DNA of 64,000 bases from Siccirubricoccus phaeus (lineage in GTDB: Bacteria; Pseudomonadota; Alphaproteobacteria; Acetobacterales; Acetobacteraceae), in assembly GCF_008360935.1 (NCBI RefSeq), contig NZ_SRXO01000006.1, forward strand, positions 246,697 to 310,696, read 5' to 3'. The notes below the pieces were generated by a model. It worked only from the letters and a program-made list of their open reading frames with translations, was not told where the DNA came from and ran no database searches. Shown here piece after piece: positions 1-8,946 of this stretch (the stretch's first letter is position 1; each line of letters opens with the position of its first letter). Both the position numbers and the translations under genes were made by a program.

Positions 1-1
1 G

Positions 2-1267
2 GCGGAGGCGCAGATCGCCTCCCACCGCCTCATGCTGCGGGCCGGGATGGTCCGGCAGACCAGTGCCGGCATCTATGCCTGGCTGCCGCTGGGCTGGCGC
101 GTGCTGCAGAAGGTGGCGCAGATCGTCCGCGAGGAGCAGGACGCCACCGGCGCCCAGGAAATCCTGATGCCGACGATCCAGACCGCGGATCTCTGGCGCC
201 AATCCGGCCGCTACGACGCCTATGGCCCGGAAATGCTCCGCCTGAAGGACCGGCACGAGCGGGAGATGCTCTACGGCCCGACCAATGAGGAAATGGTCAC
301 CGAGATCTTCAAGGGCTATGCGAAGAGCTACCGCGACCTGCCGCGCAACCTCTACCACATCCAGTGGAAATTCCGGGACGAGGTGCGCCCCCGCTTCGGC
401 GTGATGCGCGGCCGCGAATTCCTGATGAAGGACGCCTATTCCTTCGACCTGGACCATGACGGCGCGGTGCGCAGCTACCGGCAGATGTTCGTCGCCTATC
501 TGCGCACCTTCGCGCGCATGGGGCTGAAGGCGATTCCGATGCAGGCCGATACCGGCCCGATCGGCGGCAACCTCTCCCATGAATTCCTGATCCTGGCGGA
601 GACCGGCGAGAGCCAGGTCTTCCTGCACAAGGACCTGCTGGAGTTCGACGTGCTGTCCCAGCCGGTGGACTATGGCGGCGATCTCTCGCCCATCGTCGAT
701 TTCTGGACCAGCCGCTACGCCGCCACCGATGAGAAGCACGATCTGGCGGCCTGGGCGGCGATCCCCGAGGCGCAGCGCGTCTCCGCGCGGGGGATCGAGA
801 TCGGCCACATCTTCCATTTCGGCACCAGGTACAGCGCGCCGATGGGGCTTTCGGTCTCTGGCCCGGATGGCAAGCCGGTGGTGCCGGAGATGGGCAGCTA
901 CGGCATCGGCGTCTCGCGCCTGGTCGGCGCCATCATCGAGGCGAATCACGACGAGGCCGGCATACGCTGGCCCGAAGCGGTGGCGCCCTTCAAGCTGGCG
1001 GTGCTGAACCTGAAGCAGGGCGATGCCGGTACCGATGCGCTGGCGGCCAGGTTCTACGACGCCTTCGCCCCCGACGCCGTCTATGACGACCGCGAGGAAC
1101 GGGCCGGTGTGAAATTCGCCGATGCCGACCTCATGGGCTACCCCTGGCAGGCCGTCATCGGCCCGCGCGGCGCCGCCGCCGGCAAGGTGGAGCTGAAGCG
1201 CCGCGCCACCGGGGAGCGGGTGGAGCTTTCCGTGGATGACGCCATCGCCCGGGTGAAGGCGGGTTGA
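2..1267 (+). CDS. proS: Prolyl-tRNA synthetase, 5' end outside window
   Basis: Charges tRNA-Pro with proline in the cytoplasm. The reading frame is open from base 2, so the first residues lie to the left of the window; about 421 residues are visible. Class II signatures are clear: motif 2 ([17 protein letters not shown]) around residues 120-137 of the visible part and motif 3 ([14 protein letters not shown]) near residue 300, followed by an anticodon-binding domain. The whole protein would be only about 435 residues, the short alphaproteobacterial form without the large editing insertion of the E. coli enzyme. It is followed by lolC/E on the same strand, an order seen in related bacteria. Confidence 0.97.
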   Translation, partial: AEAQIASHRLMLRAGMVRQTSAGIYAWLPLGWRVLQKVAQIVREEQDATGAQEILMPTIQTADLWRQSGRYDAYGPEMLRLKDRHEREMLYGPTNEEMVTEIFKGYAKSYRDLPRNLYHIQWKFRDEVRPRFGVMRGREFLMKDAYSFDLDHDGAVRSYRQMFVAYLRTFARMGLKAIPMQADTGPIGGNLSHEFLILAETGESQVFLHKDLLEFDVLSQPVDYGGDLSPIVDFWTSRYAATDEKHDLAAWAAIPEAQRVSARGIEIGHIFHFGTRYSAPMGLSVSGPDGKPVVPEMGSYGIGVSRLVGAIIEANHDEAGIRWPEAVAPFKLAVLNLKQGDAGTDALAARFYDAFAPDAVYDDREERAGVKFADADLMGYPWQAVIGPRGAAAGKVELKRRATGERVELSVDDAIARVKAG

Positions 1268-1280
1268 TGACGGGCCACGT

Positions 1281-1399
1281 CTCCCTCCCCCGCCCTGCGG
1301 AGGGGGGCCGGGGTGGGGGTGCGTTCGCCCCGACGCCTGGCAACGCCCCCACCCCGCTGGACGCAGTGCGTCCAACCCCCCGTGGAGCGGGGGAGGGAG
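1281..1399. repeat. GC-rich intergenic repeat with 13-bp terminal inverted repeats (family 2, copy 1)
   Basis: The spacer between proS and lolC/E begins with CTCCCTCCCCCGC (1281-1293) and ends with its exact reverse complement GCGGGGGAGGGAG (1387-1399). Inside are a GGGGTGGGGGTGCG block and a small GGACGC-agt-GCGTCC hairpin near 1358-1373. Related blocks occur at 21237-21310 and 27661-27750. The right arm provides the purine-rich GGAGGGAGG in front of the lolC/E start codon at 1407. Confidence 0.75.
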
Positions 1400-1406
1400 G
1401 CGCCTG

Positions 1407-2660
1407 ATGTTCAACGCCTTCGAACGCGCCGTCGCCTTCCGCTATCTCCGCGCGCGGAAGGGGGAGCGCTTCGTCTCCGTCATCGCCATCTTCTCCCTGG
1501 TCGGCATCGCGCTGGGCGTCGCCACGCTGATCATCGTGATGAGCGTGATGAACGGCTTCCGGCAGGAGCTGCTGGGGCGGATCCTGGGCCTGAATGGCCA
1601 TCTCGGCGTCTTCTCCGTCGATGGCAGGCCGCTGTCCGACTATGACGAGATCACCGCGGCCATCCGCCGCGTCCCTGGCGTGACCGCGGCCAACCCCATC
1701 ATCGAAGGCCAGGTCCTGCTGACCAGCGAGGCGGGTGGCGCCGCCGGCGGGCTGGCGCGCGGCATCAAGCCGGAGGATCTCCGCGCCAAGGGCATCATCG
1801 CCAACAACATCCGCCGCGGCAGCCTGGAGGAATTTGCCGGTGACGATGTCGTCGTCATCGGCACCGGCCTGGCCAACCGCATGCGCATCACGGTCGGCGA
1901 CCGCCTCTCGCTGGTTTCGCCGCAAGGCCGCGCCACCGTCTTCGGCACCGTGCCGCGCGTCCGCGCCTATCGCGTCATCGCCACCTTCAATGTCGGCATG
2001 AACGAGTACGACAGCAGCTTCGTCTTCATGCCCATGGAGGCGGCGCAGCTCTACTTCCAGACCGGCAACGCCGCGACCCAGATAGAGGTCTTCGCCCAGG
2101 ACCCGACCCGCATCCGCGCCCTGAACTTCGAGATCCGCCGCGCCCTCGGCCAGCACCCGGTGCGCATCGTCGATTGGCAGGATGCGAACAGCAGCTTCTT
2201 CAATGCGGTGCAGGTGGAACGGAACGTGATGTTCCTGATCCTGACCCTCATCATCATCGTCGCCGCCTTCAACATCATCTCCAGCCTCATCATGCTGGTG
2301 AAGGACAAGGGGCGGGACATCGCCATCCTGCGCACCATGGGGGCGACGCGGGGCAATGTGCTGCGCATCTTCCTGCTCTGCGGCGCCTCCATCGGCTTTG
2401 CCGGGACGCTGATCGGCTTCGCCCTGGGCCTCGCCTTCTGCATGAACATCGAGCATATCCGCCAGGGTCTGCAGGCGCTGACGGGAACGGAGCTGTTCAG
2501 CCCGGAGGTCTATTTCCTCTCCCAGCTTCCGGCGGTGGTCGACCCGAATGAGGTGATGCAGGTGGTCGGCATGGGCCTCGGCCTCTCCCTGCTGGCAACC
2601 ATCTACCCGAGCTGGCGCGCGGCGCGGCTGGATCCGGTCGAGGCGCTGCGGAATGAGTGA
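1407..2660 (+). CDS. lolC: Lipoprotein-releasing ABC transporter permease (LolC/LolE family)
   Basis: Inner-membrane permease of the Lol complex, which extracts lipoproteins from the inner membrane and hands them to LolA. The 417 residues have the expected plan: one transmembrane helix near residues 23-45 (ending in [12 protein letters not shown], typical of the family), a periplasmic MacB-like domain from about 50 to 265, then three helices near 270-295, 320-345 and 375-400. The C-terminus [14 protein letters not shown] is also diagnostic. The ATG at 1407 has GGAGGGAGG seven bases upstream. It overlaps lolD by 8 bp, so the two are co-translated. Many alphaproteobacteria have one LolC/E protein that probably forms a homodimer; that is inference here. 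Confidence 0.95.
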   Translation: MFNAFERAVAFRYLRARKGERFVSVIAIFSLVGIALGVATLIIVMSVMNGFRQELLGRILGLNGHLGVFSVDGRPLSDYDEITAAIRRVPGVTAANPIIEGQVLLTSEAGGAAGGLARGIKPEDLRAKGIIANNIRRGSLEEFAGDDVVVIGTGLANRMRITVGDRLSLVSPQGRATVFGTVPRVRAYRVIATFNVGMNEYDSSFVFMPMEAAQLYFQTGNAATQIEVFAQDPTRIRALNFEIRRALGQHPVRIVDWQDANSSFFNAVQVERNVMFLILTLIIIVAAFNIISSLIMLVKDKGRDIAILRTMGATRGNVLRIFLLCGASIGFAGTLIGFALGLAFCMNIEHIRQGLQALTGTELFSPEVYFLSQLPAVVDPNEVMQVVGMGLGLSLLATIYPSWRAARLDPVEALRNE

Positions 2661-3333
2661 ATCTGCGCTGCGCCTGGCGGGGGTGGAACGGCGCTACCGC
2701 ACCGAGGCAGGGGAACTGCCCGTGCTGGTCGGCGCGGAGCTGGCGCTGGAGGCGGGGGAGATCGTCGCCCTCGTCGCGCCTTCCGGCACCGGCAAATCCA
2801 CCCTGCTGCATCTGGCCGGGCTGCTGGAACGGCCGGATGCCGGCGAGGTGTTCGTCGGCGGCCGCGCCGCCGGCACGCTGTCCGATGACGGGCGCACGGC
2901 GATCCGCCGCACCACCATCGGCTTCGTCTATCAGTTCCATCACCTGCTGCCGGAATTCACCGCCGAGGAAAATGTGGTGCTGCCGCAGATGGCGGCCGGC
3001 ACGCCCCACGGTCAGGCGCAAGAGCGGGCGCGGGCGCTGCTCGCCGGCTTCGGCCTGACGGGGCGGGAGCATCACCGGCCGGGCCGGCTTTCCGGTGGCG
3101 AGCAGCAGCGCGTGGCCATCGCCCGGGCGCTGGCGAACGCCCCGCGCATCCTGCTGGCGGATGAGCCGACCGGCAATCTGGACGTCGCCACCTCCGACCT
3201 CGTCTTCGCCGAGCTGCTGGAAGCGGTGCGGGGCCAGGGCGTGGCGGCGCTGATCGCCACGCACAACCCGGCCCTCGCGGCGCGGATGGATCGGGTTGTG
3301 ACGCTCAGGGACGGGAAGGTGGTGCCGGCCTGA
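2653..3333 (+). CDS. lolD: Lipoprotein-releasing ABC transporter ATP-binding protein
   Basis: ATPase that drives the Lol lipoprotein exporter together with the upstream permease. The 226-residue protein has a Walker A at residues 42-50 (APSGTGKST, with Ala in place of the usual first Gly), the signature LSGGEQQR at 146-153 and Walker B ILLADEP at 166-172, followed by a switch histidine in IATHNP. Length and motif spacing match LolD/MacB-type ATPases. The start codon lies inside the end of lolC/E (8-bp overlap). The next gene is convergent and its stop codon directly follows the lolD stop. Confidence 0.95.
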   Translation: MSESALRLAGVERRYRTEAGELPVLVGAELALEAGEIVALVAPSGTGKSTLLHLAGLLERPDAGEVFVGGRAAGTLSDDGRTAIRRTTIGFVYQFHHLLPEFTAEENVVLPQMAAGTPHGQAQERARALLAGFGLTGREHHRPGRLSGGEQQRVAIARALANAPRILLADEPTGNLDVATSDLVFAELLEAVRGQGVAALIATHNPALAARMDRVVTLRDGKVVPA

Positions 3334-3741
3334 TCACTCGGCAGGCTGCAGGGCGGGCGCCGGCGCCGTGCGGCCCAGCAGCAGCAGCACCAGCCGCGCG
3401 AGGAAGAGCAGCGCACCGGCGAACCAGACCATGGCGGCGATGATCGCCAGCATGGGCTGCTGGTGCTCGATGGAGAGATAGATGCCGAAGGGGAAGGCCA
3501 GGGCCGAGCCGGCGGAAAGCCCGTATTGCGCGAGGGCGGCTGCGCGGCTCGCCTCCAGCACCGGCCAGGCGCGGTAGGTCAGGCCCATCAGGGCCAGGGA
3601 TGCCCAGCCGAGCAGGTTGAGATGGGCATGCACCGGCGCCAGGTGGAAATCATGGGTGATGCCCATGGCGATCCCCATGGCGACGCCGACCACCAGGCAC
3701 AGCGCGGCGGTGGCGAGGAAAAGCAGAGGCAGGCGGGACAT
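3334..3741 (-). CDS. Small membrane protein with HAHLNLLGW motif (oxidase subunit I-like)
   Basis: A 135-residue protein with about four transmembrane helices. Helix 1 covers residues 5-27; it is followed by [17 protein letters not shown], which resembles heme-copper oxidase/NorB subunit I loops, and three more helices up to residue 120. Such stand-alone proteins are often annotated as cytochrome oxidase subunit I-like, but the full 12-helix subunit is not present here. I chose ATG at 3741 because AGGAG lies upstream and because residues encoded further upstream look non-coding. It is convergent with lolD and divergent from dnaE. The function is unknown; heme or metal binding by the clustered histidines is only a guess. 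Confidence 0.8.
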   Translation of the reverse strand: MSRLPLLFLATAALCLVVGVAMGIAMGITHDFHLAPVHAHLNLLGWASLALMGLTYRAWPVLEASRAAALAQYGLSAGSALAFPFGIYLSIEHQQPMLAIIAAMVWFAGALLFLARLVLLLLGRTAPAPALQPAE

Positions 3742-3814
3742 GGGCGGCTCCTGTGATCTGGGGCCGCGAGATAGGCGTAGGCCGGCCTGGAAGCTGTAAC
3801 CGGCGTCACCGGTT

Positions 3815-3991
3815 CGAGGGAGGCTCTGCCTCCCTCGAGCTCCCTCCGCCAAAGGCCGAAGGGCCTTTGGAAACCATGAGTTTCAGACCCGACTGTCCAA
3901 CCGCAAAACGCAAGGGTTCAAAGGGCCCTTCGGCCCTTTGCGGGTGGAGCTTGAGGGGCTGCGGCACTGCCGCAGCCAGGGCCCTCCCTCG
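3815..3991. repeat. BIME-like palindromic repeat cluster (family 1, copy A)
   Basis: Four hairpins in mirror order fill the gap upstream of dnaE. They are a 10-bp stem CGAGGGAGGC/GCCTCCCTCG (3815-3837), CCAAAGGCC-GAAG-GGCCTTTGG (3849-3870), CAAAGGGCC-CTTC-GGCCCTTTG (3919-3940) and GGCTGCGGC-ACT-GCCGCAGCC (3957-3977). A central spacer of about 48 bp separates the inverted halves. The segment 3846-3955 is nearly identical to 29400-29508. The layout resembles two REP units facing each other. Confidence 0.8.
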
Positions 3992-4007
3992 GTGCTAAAT
4001 TGGGCCC

Positions 4008-7000
4008 ATGAGCGACTCGGCCTTCATCCACCTCCACGTTCATTCGAGCTATTCCCTCAGCGAGGGCGCCATCAAAGCCGAGAAGCTGGCGACGCTGGCG
4101 AAGGAGGCCGGCATGCCTGCCGTGGCGCTGACGGACAGCGCCAACCTCTTCGGTGCCCTGGAATTCTCGCAGGCCTGCAGCGGCAAGGGCGTGCAGCCCA
4201 TCATCGGCTGCCAGCTCTTCCTTTCCCGCGCCGCCAGCGATGAGCGGCCGGAGGCGGAGCGCCAGCCGCCCGACCCCATCGTCGCCCTGGCGATGAACGC
4301 CCAGGGCCTCGACAACCTCCAGCGCCTGTCCTCGAAAAGCTTCCTCGGCAACGACCCCTCCGGCCGCGCCAGCCTGAAGCTGGCGACGCTGATGGAGCAT
4401 GCCGAGGGCCTCATCCTCCTCACCGGCGGCAGTTTCGGCCCGCTCGGCCGGCTGCTGGCGGAGGGCCGCTTCCCCGTGGCGAAGGCGCTGCTCGCCCAGC
4501 TCAAGGAAAGCTTCGCCGACCGGCTGGTGGTGGAACTCAACCGCCACGGCCTGGACATCGAGCGCATCGTCGAACCCGGCCTGCTGCGCCTGGCCGAGGA
4601 GCTGGAACTGCCCATCGTCGCCGCCAACGACGTCTATTTCGCCACGCCGGGGATGCATGAGGCGCATGACGCCCTGCTCTGCATCGCCGAGGGCCGCACC
4701 ATGGCGGAGCCCGACCGCCGTCGCGTGACGCCGGAGCACTGGTTCAAGCCCGCCGCCGCCATGCGTGCCCTCTTCGCCGATCTGCCGGAGGCCTGCGACA
4801 ACACCCTGGCCATCGCCCGCCGCTGCGCCGTGATGGCGGAGACGAAGAAGCCGGAACTACCTATCTGCCCCAAGGTGCAGGAGGGTATGACGGAAGCCGA
4901 AACCGTGCAGCTCATGGCGAAGCGCGGTCTCGAAGCCCGGCTCGATGCGCTCAACGTCACCGACCGCGAGATTTACCGCGAGCGGCTCGCCTATGAGCTC
5001 GGCGTCATCGAGCAGATGGGCTTCTCCGGCTATTTCCTCATCGTCGCCGACTTCATCCAATGGGCGAAGGAGAAGGGCATCCCTGTCGGTCCCGGCCGCG
5101 GCTCCGGCGCCGGCTCCGTCGCCGCCTGGGCGCTGTCCATCACCGATCTGGACCCCCTCCGCTTCGGTCTGCTCTTCGAGCGCTTCCTGAACCCGGAACG
5201 CGTCTCGATGCCCGACTTCGACATCGATTTCTGCCAGGACCGGCGCGACGAGGTGATCGACTATGTCCGCCGCGAATATGGCGCGGACCGCGTGGCGCAG
5301 ATCATCACCTTCGGCAAGCTGCAGGCCAAGGCGGCGGTGCGCGATGTCGGCCGCGTGCTGGGCATGCCCTATGGCCAGGTGGACCGCATCGCCTCGCTCA
5401 TCCCCTTCAACCCGGCCAAGCCCGTCACCCTGGCCCAGGCGATCGAGGGTGAGCCGCGGCTGCAGCAGATGCGCGACGCGGATGAGCAGGTGGCGCGGCT
5501 GCTGGAAATCGCCAACCAGCTCGAAGGCCTCTACCGCAACGCCTCGACGCATGCCGCCGGCGTCGTCATCGGCCGCAAGCCGCTGCTGGATATCGTGCCG
5601 CTCTACCGCGATCCGCGCAGCGAGATGCTGATCACCCAGTACTCGATGAAATATGTCGAGCAGGCGAGCCTGGTGAAATTCGACTTCCTCGGCCTGAAGA
5701 CGCTGACGGTGATCCAGCAGGCCCTGGCCATATTGCGCAGCCAGGGCCAGGACATCGACATCGCCGCCATCCCGCTGGACGATGCCCGAACCTATGAGAT
5801 GCTGCGCAAGGGCGACGCGGCCGGGGTGTTCCAGTTCGAAGGCCAGGGCATGCGGGATTGCCTGCGGCAGATGAAGGTGGACCGCTTCGAGGATCTGATC
5901 GCCGCCGTCTCGCTCTACCGCCCGGGCCCGATGTCCAATATCCCGGCCTATTGCCAGCGCAAGCATGGCGAGCCCTGGGAGAGCCCGCACCCGAAGATCC
6001 ACGACATCCTGGCCGAGACCTACGGCATCATGGTCTACCAGGAGCAGGTGATGCAGATCAGCCAGGTGCTGGCGGGCTATTCGCTCGGCGGCGCCGACCT
6101 GCTGCGCCGTGCCATGGGCAAGAAGATCGCCAAGGAGATGGAGCAGCAGCGCGCCATCTTCACCGAGGGCGCGGTGAAGAACGGCATCGATCCCGGCAAG
6201 GCGACCGAGATCTTCGACATGATGGCCAAGTTCGCGGAATACGGCTTCAACAAGTCGCACGCTGCTGCATACGCTCTGGTCTCCTACCAGACGGCCTGGC
6301 TGAAGGCGAACCATCCGGTGGCCTTCCTCGCCGCATCGATGACGCTCGACCTCGACAAGACGGAGAAGCTGGCGGGGCATATGCAGGAGGCGTCGCGGCT
6401 TGGCATTGCCGTGCTGCCGCCGGATGTGAACCGGTCCGGCGCCGACTTCCTGGTGGAGCGGACGGAGGAGGGGAAGGATGCCATCCGCTTCGCCCTCGCC
6501 GCGGTGAAGCGCGTCGGCGCCCAGGCGATGCGGGATCTGGTGGCGGCGCGGGATCAGGGCGGGCCCTTCGCCTCGGTCGCGGATTTCGCCGCGCGGGTGG
6601 ACCCGAAGCTGCTGAACAAGATGCAGATCGAGAACCTCGCCAAGGCCGGCGCCTTCGACAGCCTGGAGCCGAACCGCGCCCGGCTGGTGATGGGTGCCGA
6701 GACCATCCTCCGCCGCGCCCAGGCCGCTGCCGAGGATCGCGTCAGCGCGCAGATCGCCCTGTTCGGCGGTGCCGGCGCGAAGCCGGACCCGCTGCGCCTG
6801 CCCGATGTGCCGGATTGGCCGATGCTGGAGAAGCTGAGCTATGAGGCGGAGGCGGTGGGCTTCCACCTCTCCGCCCATCCGCTGGACACCTACAAGCCGG
6901 TGCTGGCGCGGCTGGGCGTGACGCCGGTGGTGCGGGTGGCGGAGCGGGCCAAGGGCGGCACCGGGCGGGTGAAGCTGGCCGGCACGGTGGTGGGAGCCAA

Positions 7001-7445
7001 GGAGCGCCCGACCCGCACCGGCAGCCGCATGGCCTGGGTCAGCCTCTCCGATGCCAGCGGCAGCATCGAGGTGACGCTGTTCAGCGAGGTGCTGTCCCGC
7101 TGCCGCGAACTGCTGGCGGAGGGCAATGCCATCCTCGTCACCGCCGAGCTGCGGATGGATGGCGAGATGCTGCGGCTGACGGCGCAGGAGGTGGAGGCGC
7201 TGGAGAAAGCGGCGCAGGGCGTCGGCCAGGGCATAAGGCTGTGGCTGGAGAGCACCGGCGCGGTGGAGCACATCCATGCCATGCTGCTGCGCGAGGGGCG
7301 CGGCAAGGGCCGCGTCACCGTCGTCGCCCGCACCGGCCAGGGGCAGGAGGTGGAGATGGCGCTGCCCGGCGGCTTCAACGTCTCGCCGAAGCTGGTGCAG
7401 GCGATGAAGGTCATCCCCGGTGTCGCCGATGCCGAGGCGGTGTAG
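4008..7445 (+). CDS. dnaE: DNA polymerase III alpha subunit
   Basis: Catalytic subunit of the replicative polymerase. The 1145 residues match the DnaE1 length. Order of domains: N-terminal PHP domain (HLHVHSSYSL, His8 and His10), the C-family polymerase core with PDFDIDF placing catalytic Asp403 and Asp405, the third catalytic Asp559 in VKFDFLGLKTLT, fingers with AEYGFNKSHAAAYA, a helix-hairpin-helix region, and an OB fold (GTVVGAKERPTRTGSRMAWV) near residues 985-1060. The ATG at 4008 has no strong ribosome-binding site (TTGGGCCC) but gives the conserved N-terminus. It is transcribed alone, divergent from the small membrane protein, with repeat cluster A in its upstream region. Confidence 0.98.
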   Translation: MSDSAFIHLHVHSSYSLSEGAIKAEKLATLAKEAGMPAVALTDSANLFGALEFSQACSGKGVQPIIGCQLFLSRAASDERPEAERQPPDPIVALAMNAQGLDNLQRLSSKSFLGNDPSGRASLKLATLMEHAEGLILLTGGSFGPLGRLLAEGRFPVAKALLAQLKESFADRLVVELNRHGLDIERIVEPGLLRLAEELELPIVAANDVYFATPGMHEAHDALLCIAEGRTMAEPDRRRVTPEHWFKPAAAMRALFADLPEACDNTLAIARRCAVMAETKKPELPICPKVQEGMTEAETVQLMAKRGLEARLDALNVTDREIYRERLAYELGVIEQMGFSGYFLIVADFIQWAKEKGIPVGPGRGSGAGSVAAWALSITDLDPLRFGLLFERFLNPERVSMPDFDIDFCQDRRDEVIDYVRREYGADRVAQIITFGKLQAKAAVRDVGRVLGMPYGQVDRIASLIPFNPAKPVTLAQAIEGEPRLQQMRDADEQVARLLEIANQLEGLYRNASTHAAGVVIGRKPLLDIVPLYRDPRSEMLITQYSMKYVEQASLVKFDFLGLKTLTVIQQALAILRSQGQDIDIAAIPLDDARTYEMLRKGDAAGVFQFEGQGMRDCLRQMKVDRFEDLIAAVSLYRPGPMSNIPAYCQRKHGEPWESPHPKIHDILAETYGIMVYQEQVMQISQVLAGYSLGGADLLRRAMGKKIAKEMEQQRAIFTEGAVKNGIDPGKATEIFDMMAKFAEYGFNKSHAAAYALVSYQTAWLKANHPVAFLAASMTLDLDKTEKLAGHMQEASRLGIAVLPPDVNRSGADFLVERTEEGKDAIRFALAAVKRVGAQAMRDLVAARDQGGPFASVADFAARVDPKLLNKMQIENLAKAGAFDSLEPNRARLVMGAETILRRAQAAAEDRVSAQIALFGGAGAKPDPLRLPDVPDWPMLEKLSYEAEAVGFHLSAHPLDTYKPVLARLGVTPVVRVAERAKGGTGRVKLAGTVVGAKERPTRTGSRMAWVSLSDASGSIEVTLFSEVLSRCRELLAEGNAILVTAELRMDGEMLRLTAQEVEALEKAAQGVGQGIRLWLESTGAVEHIHAMLLREGRGKGRVTVVARTGQGQEVEMALPGGFNVSPKLVQAMKVIPGVADAEAV

Positions 7446-7598
7446 CGGGTTGAGCGGGCCGGGCCGCCGCCTGCCCCGTTGCCGGCTGCGCTGCCCGTTG
7501 CGCTGCGGCGGGCTTTGCCGCTGCGGCCTGTGCGGGGCGCTGATCGCCAAGCGATTCCGGAGCCCCCGCGGCGCCGCGTGGCGGCGTCGTGGGGATTG

Positions 7599-8372
7599 CT
7601 AAAGGTGGTTGCCGCCATCCACCAGGATGACGCTTCCCGTGGTCAGCCGCAGATGGGTGATCGCCGCCATGACGGCGAGCGCCACGTCATCCGCCTCCGT
7701 TACCGTCTTCAGCGGCGTTTTCGCCGCCGCTTTCTCCACCACCTCGCGGCCGCGCCCCGGCACGAAATCCGTGGCGACCATCGAGGGCGAGATGGAGACC
7801 ACCCGGATCTCCGGCCCCAGCGCCCGCGCCAGCGACATCCCCATGGTGTCGATCGCCGCTTTCGATGCACCGTAGATCACGCTGCTGCCGCTGCCGGTGA
7901 TGGCGGCCAGCGAGGAGATGTTGACGATCACCGCATCCCCGCTGGCTTTCAGCATCGGCGCGAAGGCGCGGATGGTGGCGAAGGGGCCGCGCACATTGGT
8001 CACCAGCACCCGGTCGATCAGCGCATCGTCCAGCGCCTTCAGATCGGCATGCGGCACCGGGCGGGTGGTGGCGGCGGAATTGATCAGCACGTCGCAGCGG
8101 CCGTATGTCGCCTGCACCGCCGCGGCCGCGTCGCGCAGCGCGGCGCTGTCCTCCATCGGGGTGCGCAGGGCGCTGTGGCCTTCGCCAGGCAGGGCGGCGA
8201 CCAGCGCGGCGGCGCGCTCCGCCCCCTGGTTGTAGCCCACCACTATCCTGGCCCCGGCGGCCGCCAGGCGCCGGGCCGCGGCGGCGCCGATGCCGTTGCT
8301 GCCGCCGGTGATGACCGCGACTTTCCCCTGCAGGGGATATTCGCCCAGATTGCCGGCGCGTGCCTCGCTCAT
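7599..8372 (-). CDS. SDR family oxidoreductase
   Basis: A classical short-chain dehydrogenase/reductase of 257 residues, cytosolic and NAD(P)-dependent. The cofactor motif TGGSNGIG is at residues 22-29 and the catalytic triad is Ser153/154, Tyr167 and Lys171 (YGASK). The usual NNAG is replaced by INSAA at 97-101. The C-terminus GSVILVDGGNHL is standard. A GGGAGGGA ribosome-binding site precedes the ATG at 8372. It is convergent with dnaE. The substrate cannot be told from sequence; 3-oxoacyl reductases and sugar dehydrogenases look alike at this level. Confidence 0.9.
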   Translation of the reverse strand: MSEARAGNLGEYPLQGKVAVITGGSNGIGAAAARRLAAAGARIVVGYNQGAERAAALVAALPGEGHSALRTPMEDSAALRDAAAAVQATYGRCDVLINSAATTRPVPHADLKALDDALIDRVLVTNVRGPFATIRAFAPMLKASGDAVIVNISSLAAITGSGSSVIYGASKAAIDTMGMSLARALGPEIRVVSISPSMVATDFVPGRGREVVEKAAAKTPLKTVTEADDVALAVMAAITHLRLTTGSVILVDGGNHL

Positions 8373-8460
8373 GCCGTCCCTCCCTTATCCTCGGCGCCAG
8401 CCTAACCCGCCGGGCCGGAAGCGGAAGGGGCCTCGGCGCGCGCCCGGCGGCGGGCGGGGC

Positions 8461-8655
8461 CTACCGCGCCCGGCCCGCCGCGCTCACCCGCCGCCGCGCC
8501 ACGGCGATGGAGATGCCGAGCCAGAGCGCCGCCGCCAGCCCGGCCAGGAAGCCCGCCTCCGGCGGCAGCAGCGCCAGGGCCACCAGCCCGGCCAGGCCCA
8601 GCGAGATCGGCGCGGAAAGGCTGCCGGCCGAAACGGGGGGCGGGGGGGACGTCAT
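8461..8655 (-). CDS. Small membrane protein, hypothetical
   Basis: A 64-residue frame with a short Pro-rich start, two hydrophobic stretches (about residues 16-32 and 34-52) and a basic tail RRRVSAAGRAR, so a likely two-helix hairpin protein. The ATG at 8655 lies in AAAGGATGAAGGAGCATG, giving AAAGGA nine bases before the start. A second ATG ten bases upstream opens another frame without hydrophobic segments, so I prefer this one. Small size makes the call uncertain. Confidence 0.5.
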   Translation of the reverse strand: MTSPPPPVSAGSLSAPISLGLAGLVALALLPPEAGFLAGLAAALWLGISIAVARRRVSAAGRAR

Positions 8656-8946
8656 GCTCCTTCATCCTTTCGCGCCGTCACCGCGTCAGCCGGGGCAAAT
8701 CCCGCCAAACCGCAACGGTCTCCTCCAGTGGAACAGACCTTGCCGAGAGATTATTTCCCATTGGTTCACCGCGCCGGTGCCGGAGGCCCGAATTTCCTGG
8801 CCAGCCGCCGCCCCGCCGGGTCTAGGCTGGCCGGGCGCCTCGCCCCCGGCGCGGCGCAGGCAATGGGCCGGAAAGGCCCAGCGGCCGGCCGCGACGGCGG
8901 CGCCTTTCCGCCCGCGCCCGGACCGCCACCATGCGGAGGGCATGTC

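Noticed and set aside
4857..7550. An 897-residue minus-strand frame across dnaE
   Set aside because: Antisense shadow of an unmistakable dnaE; low-complexity composition and no motif.
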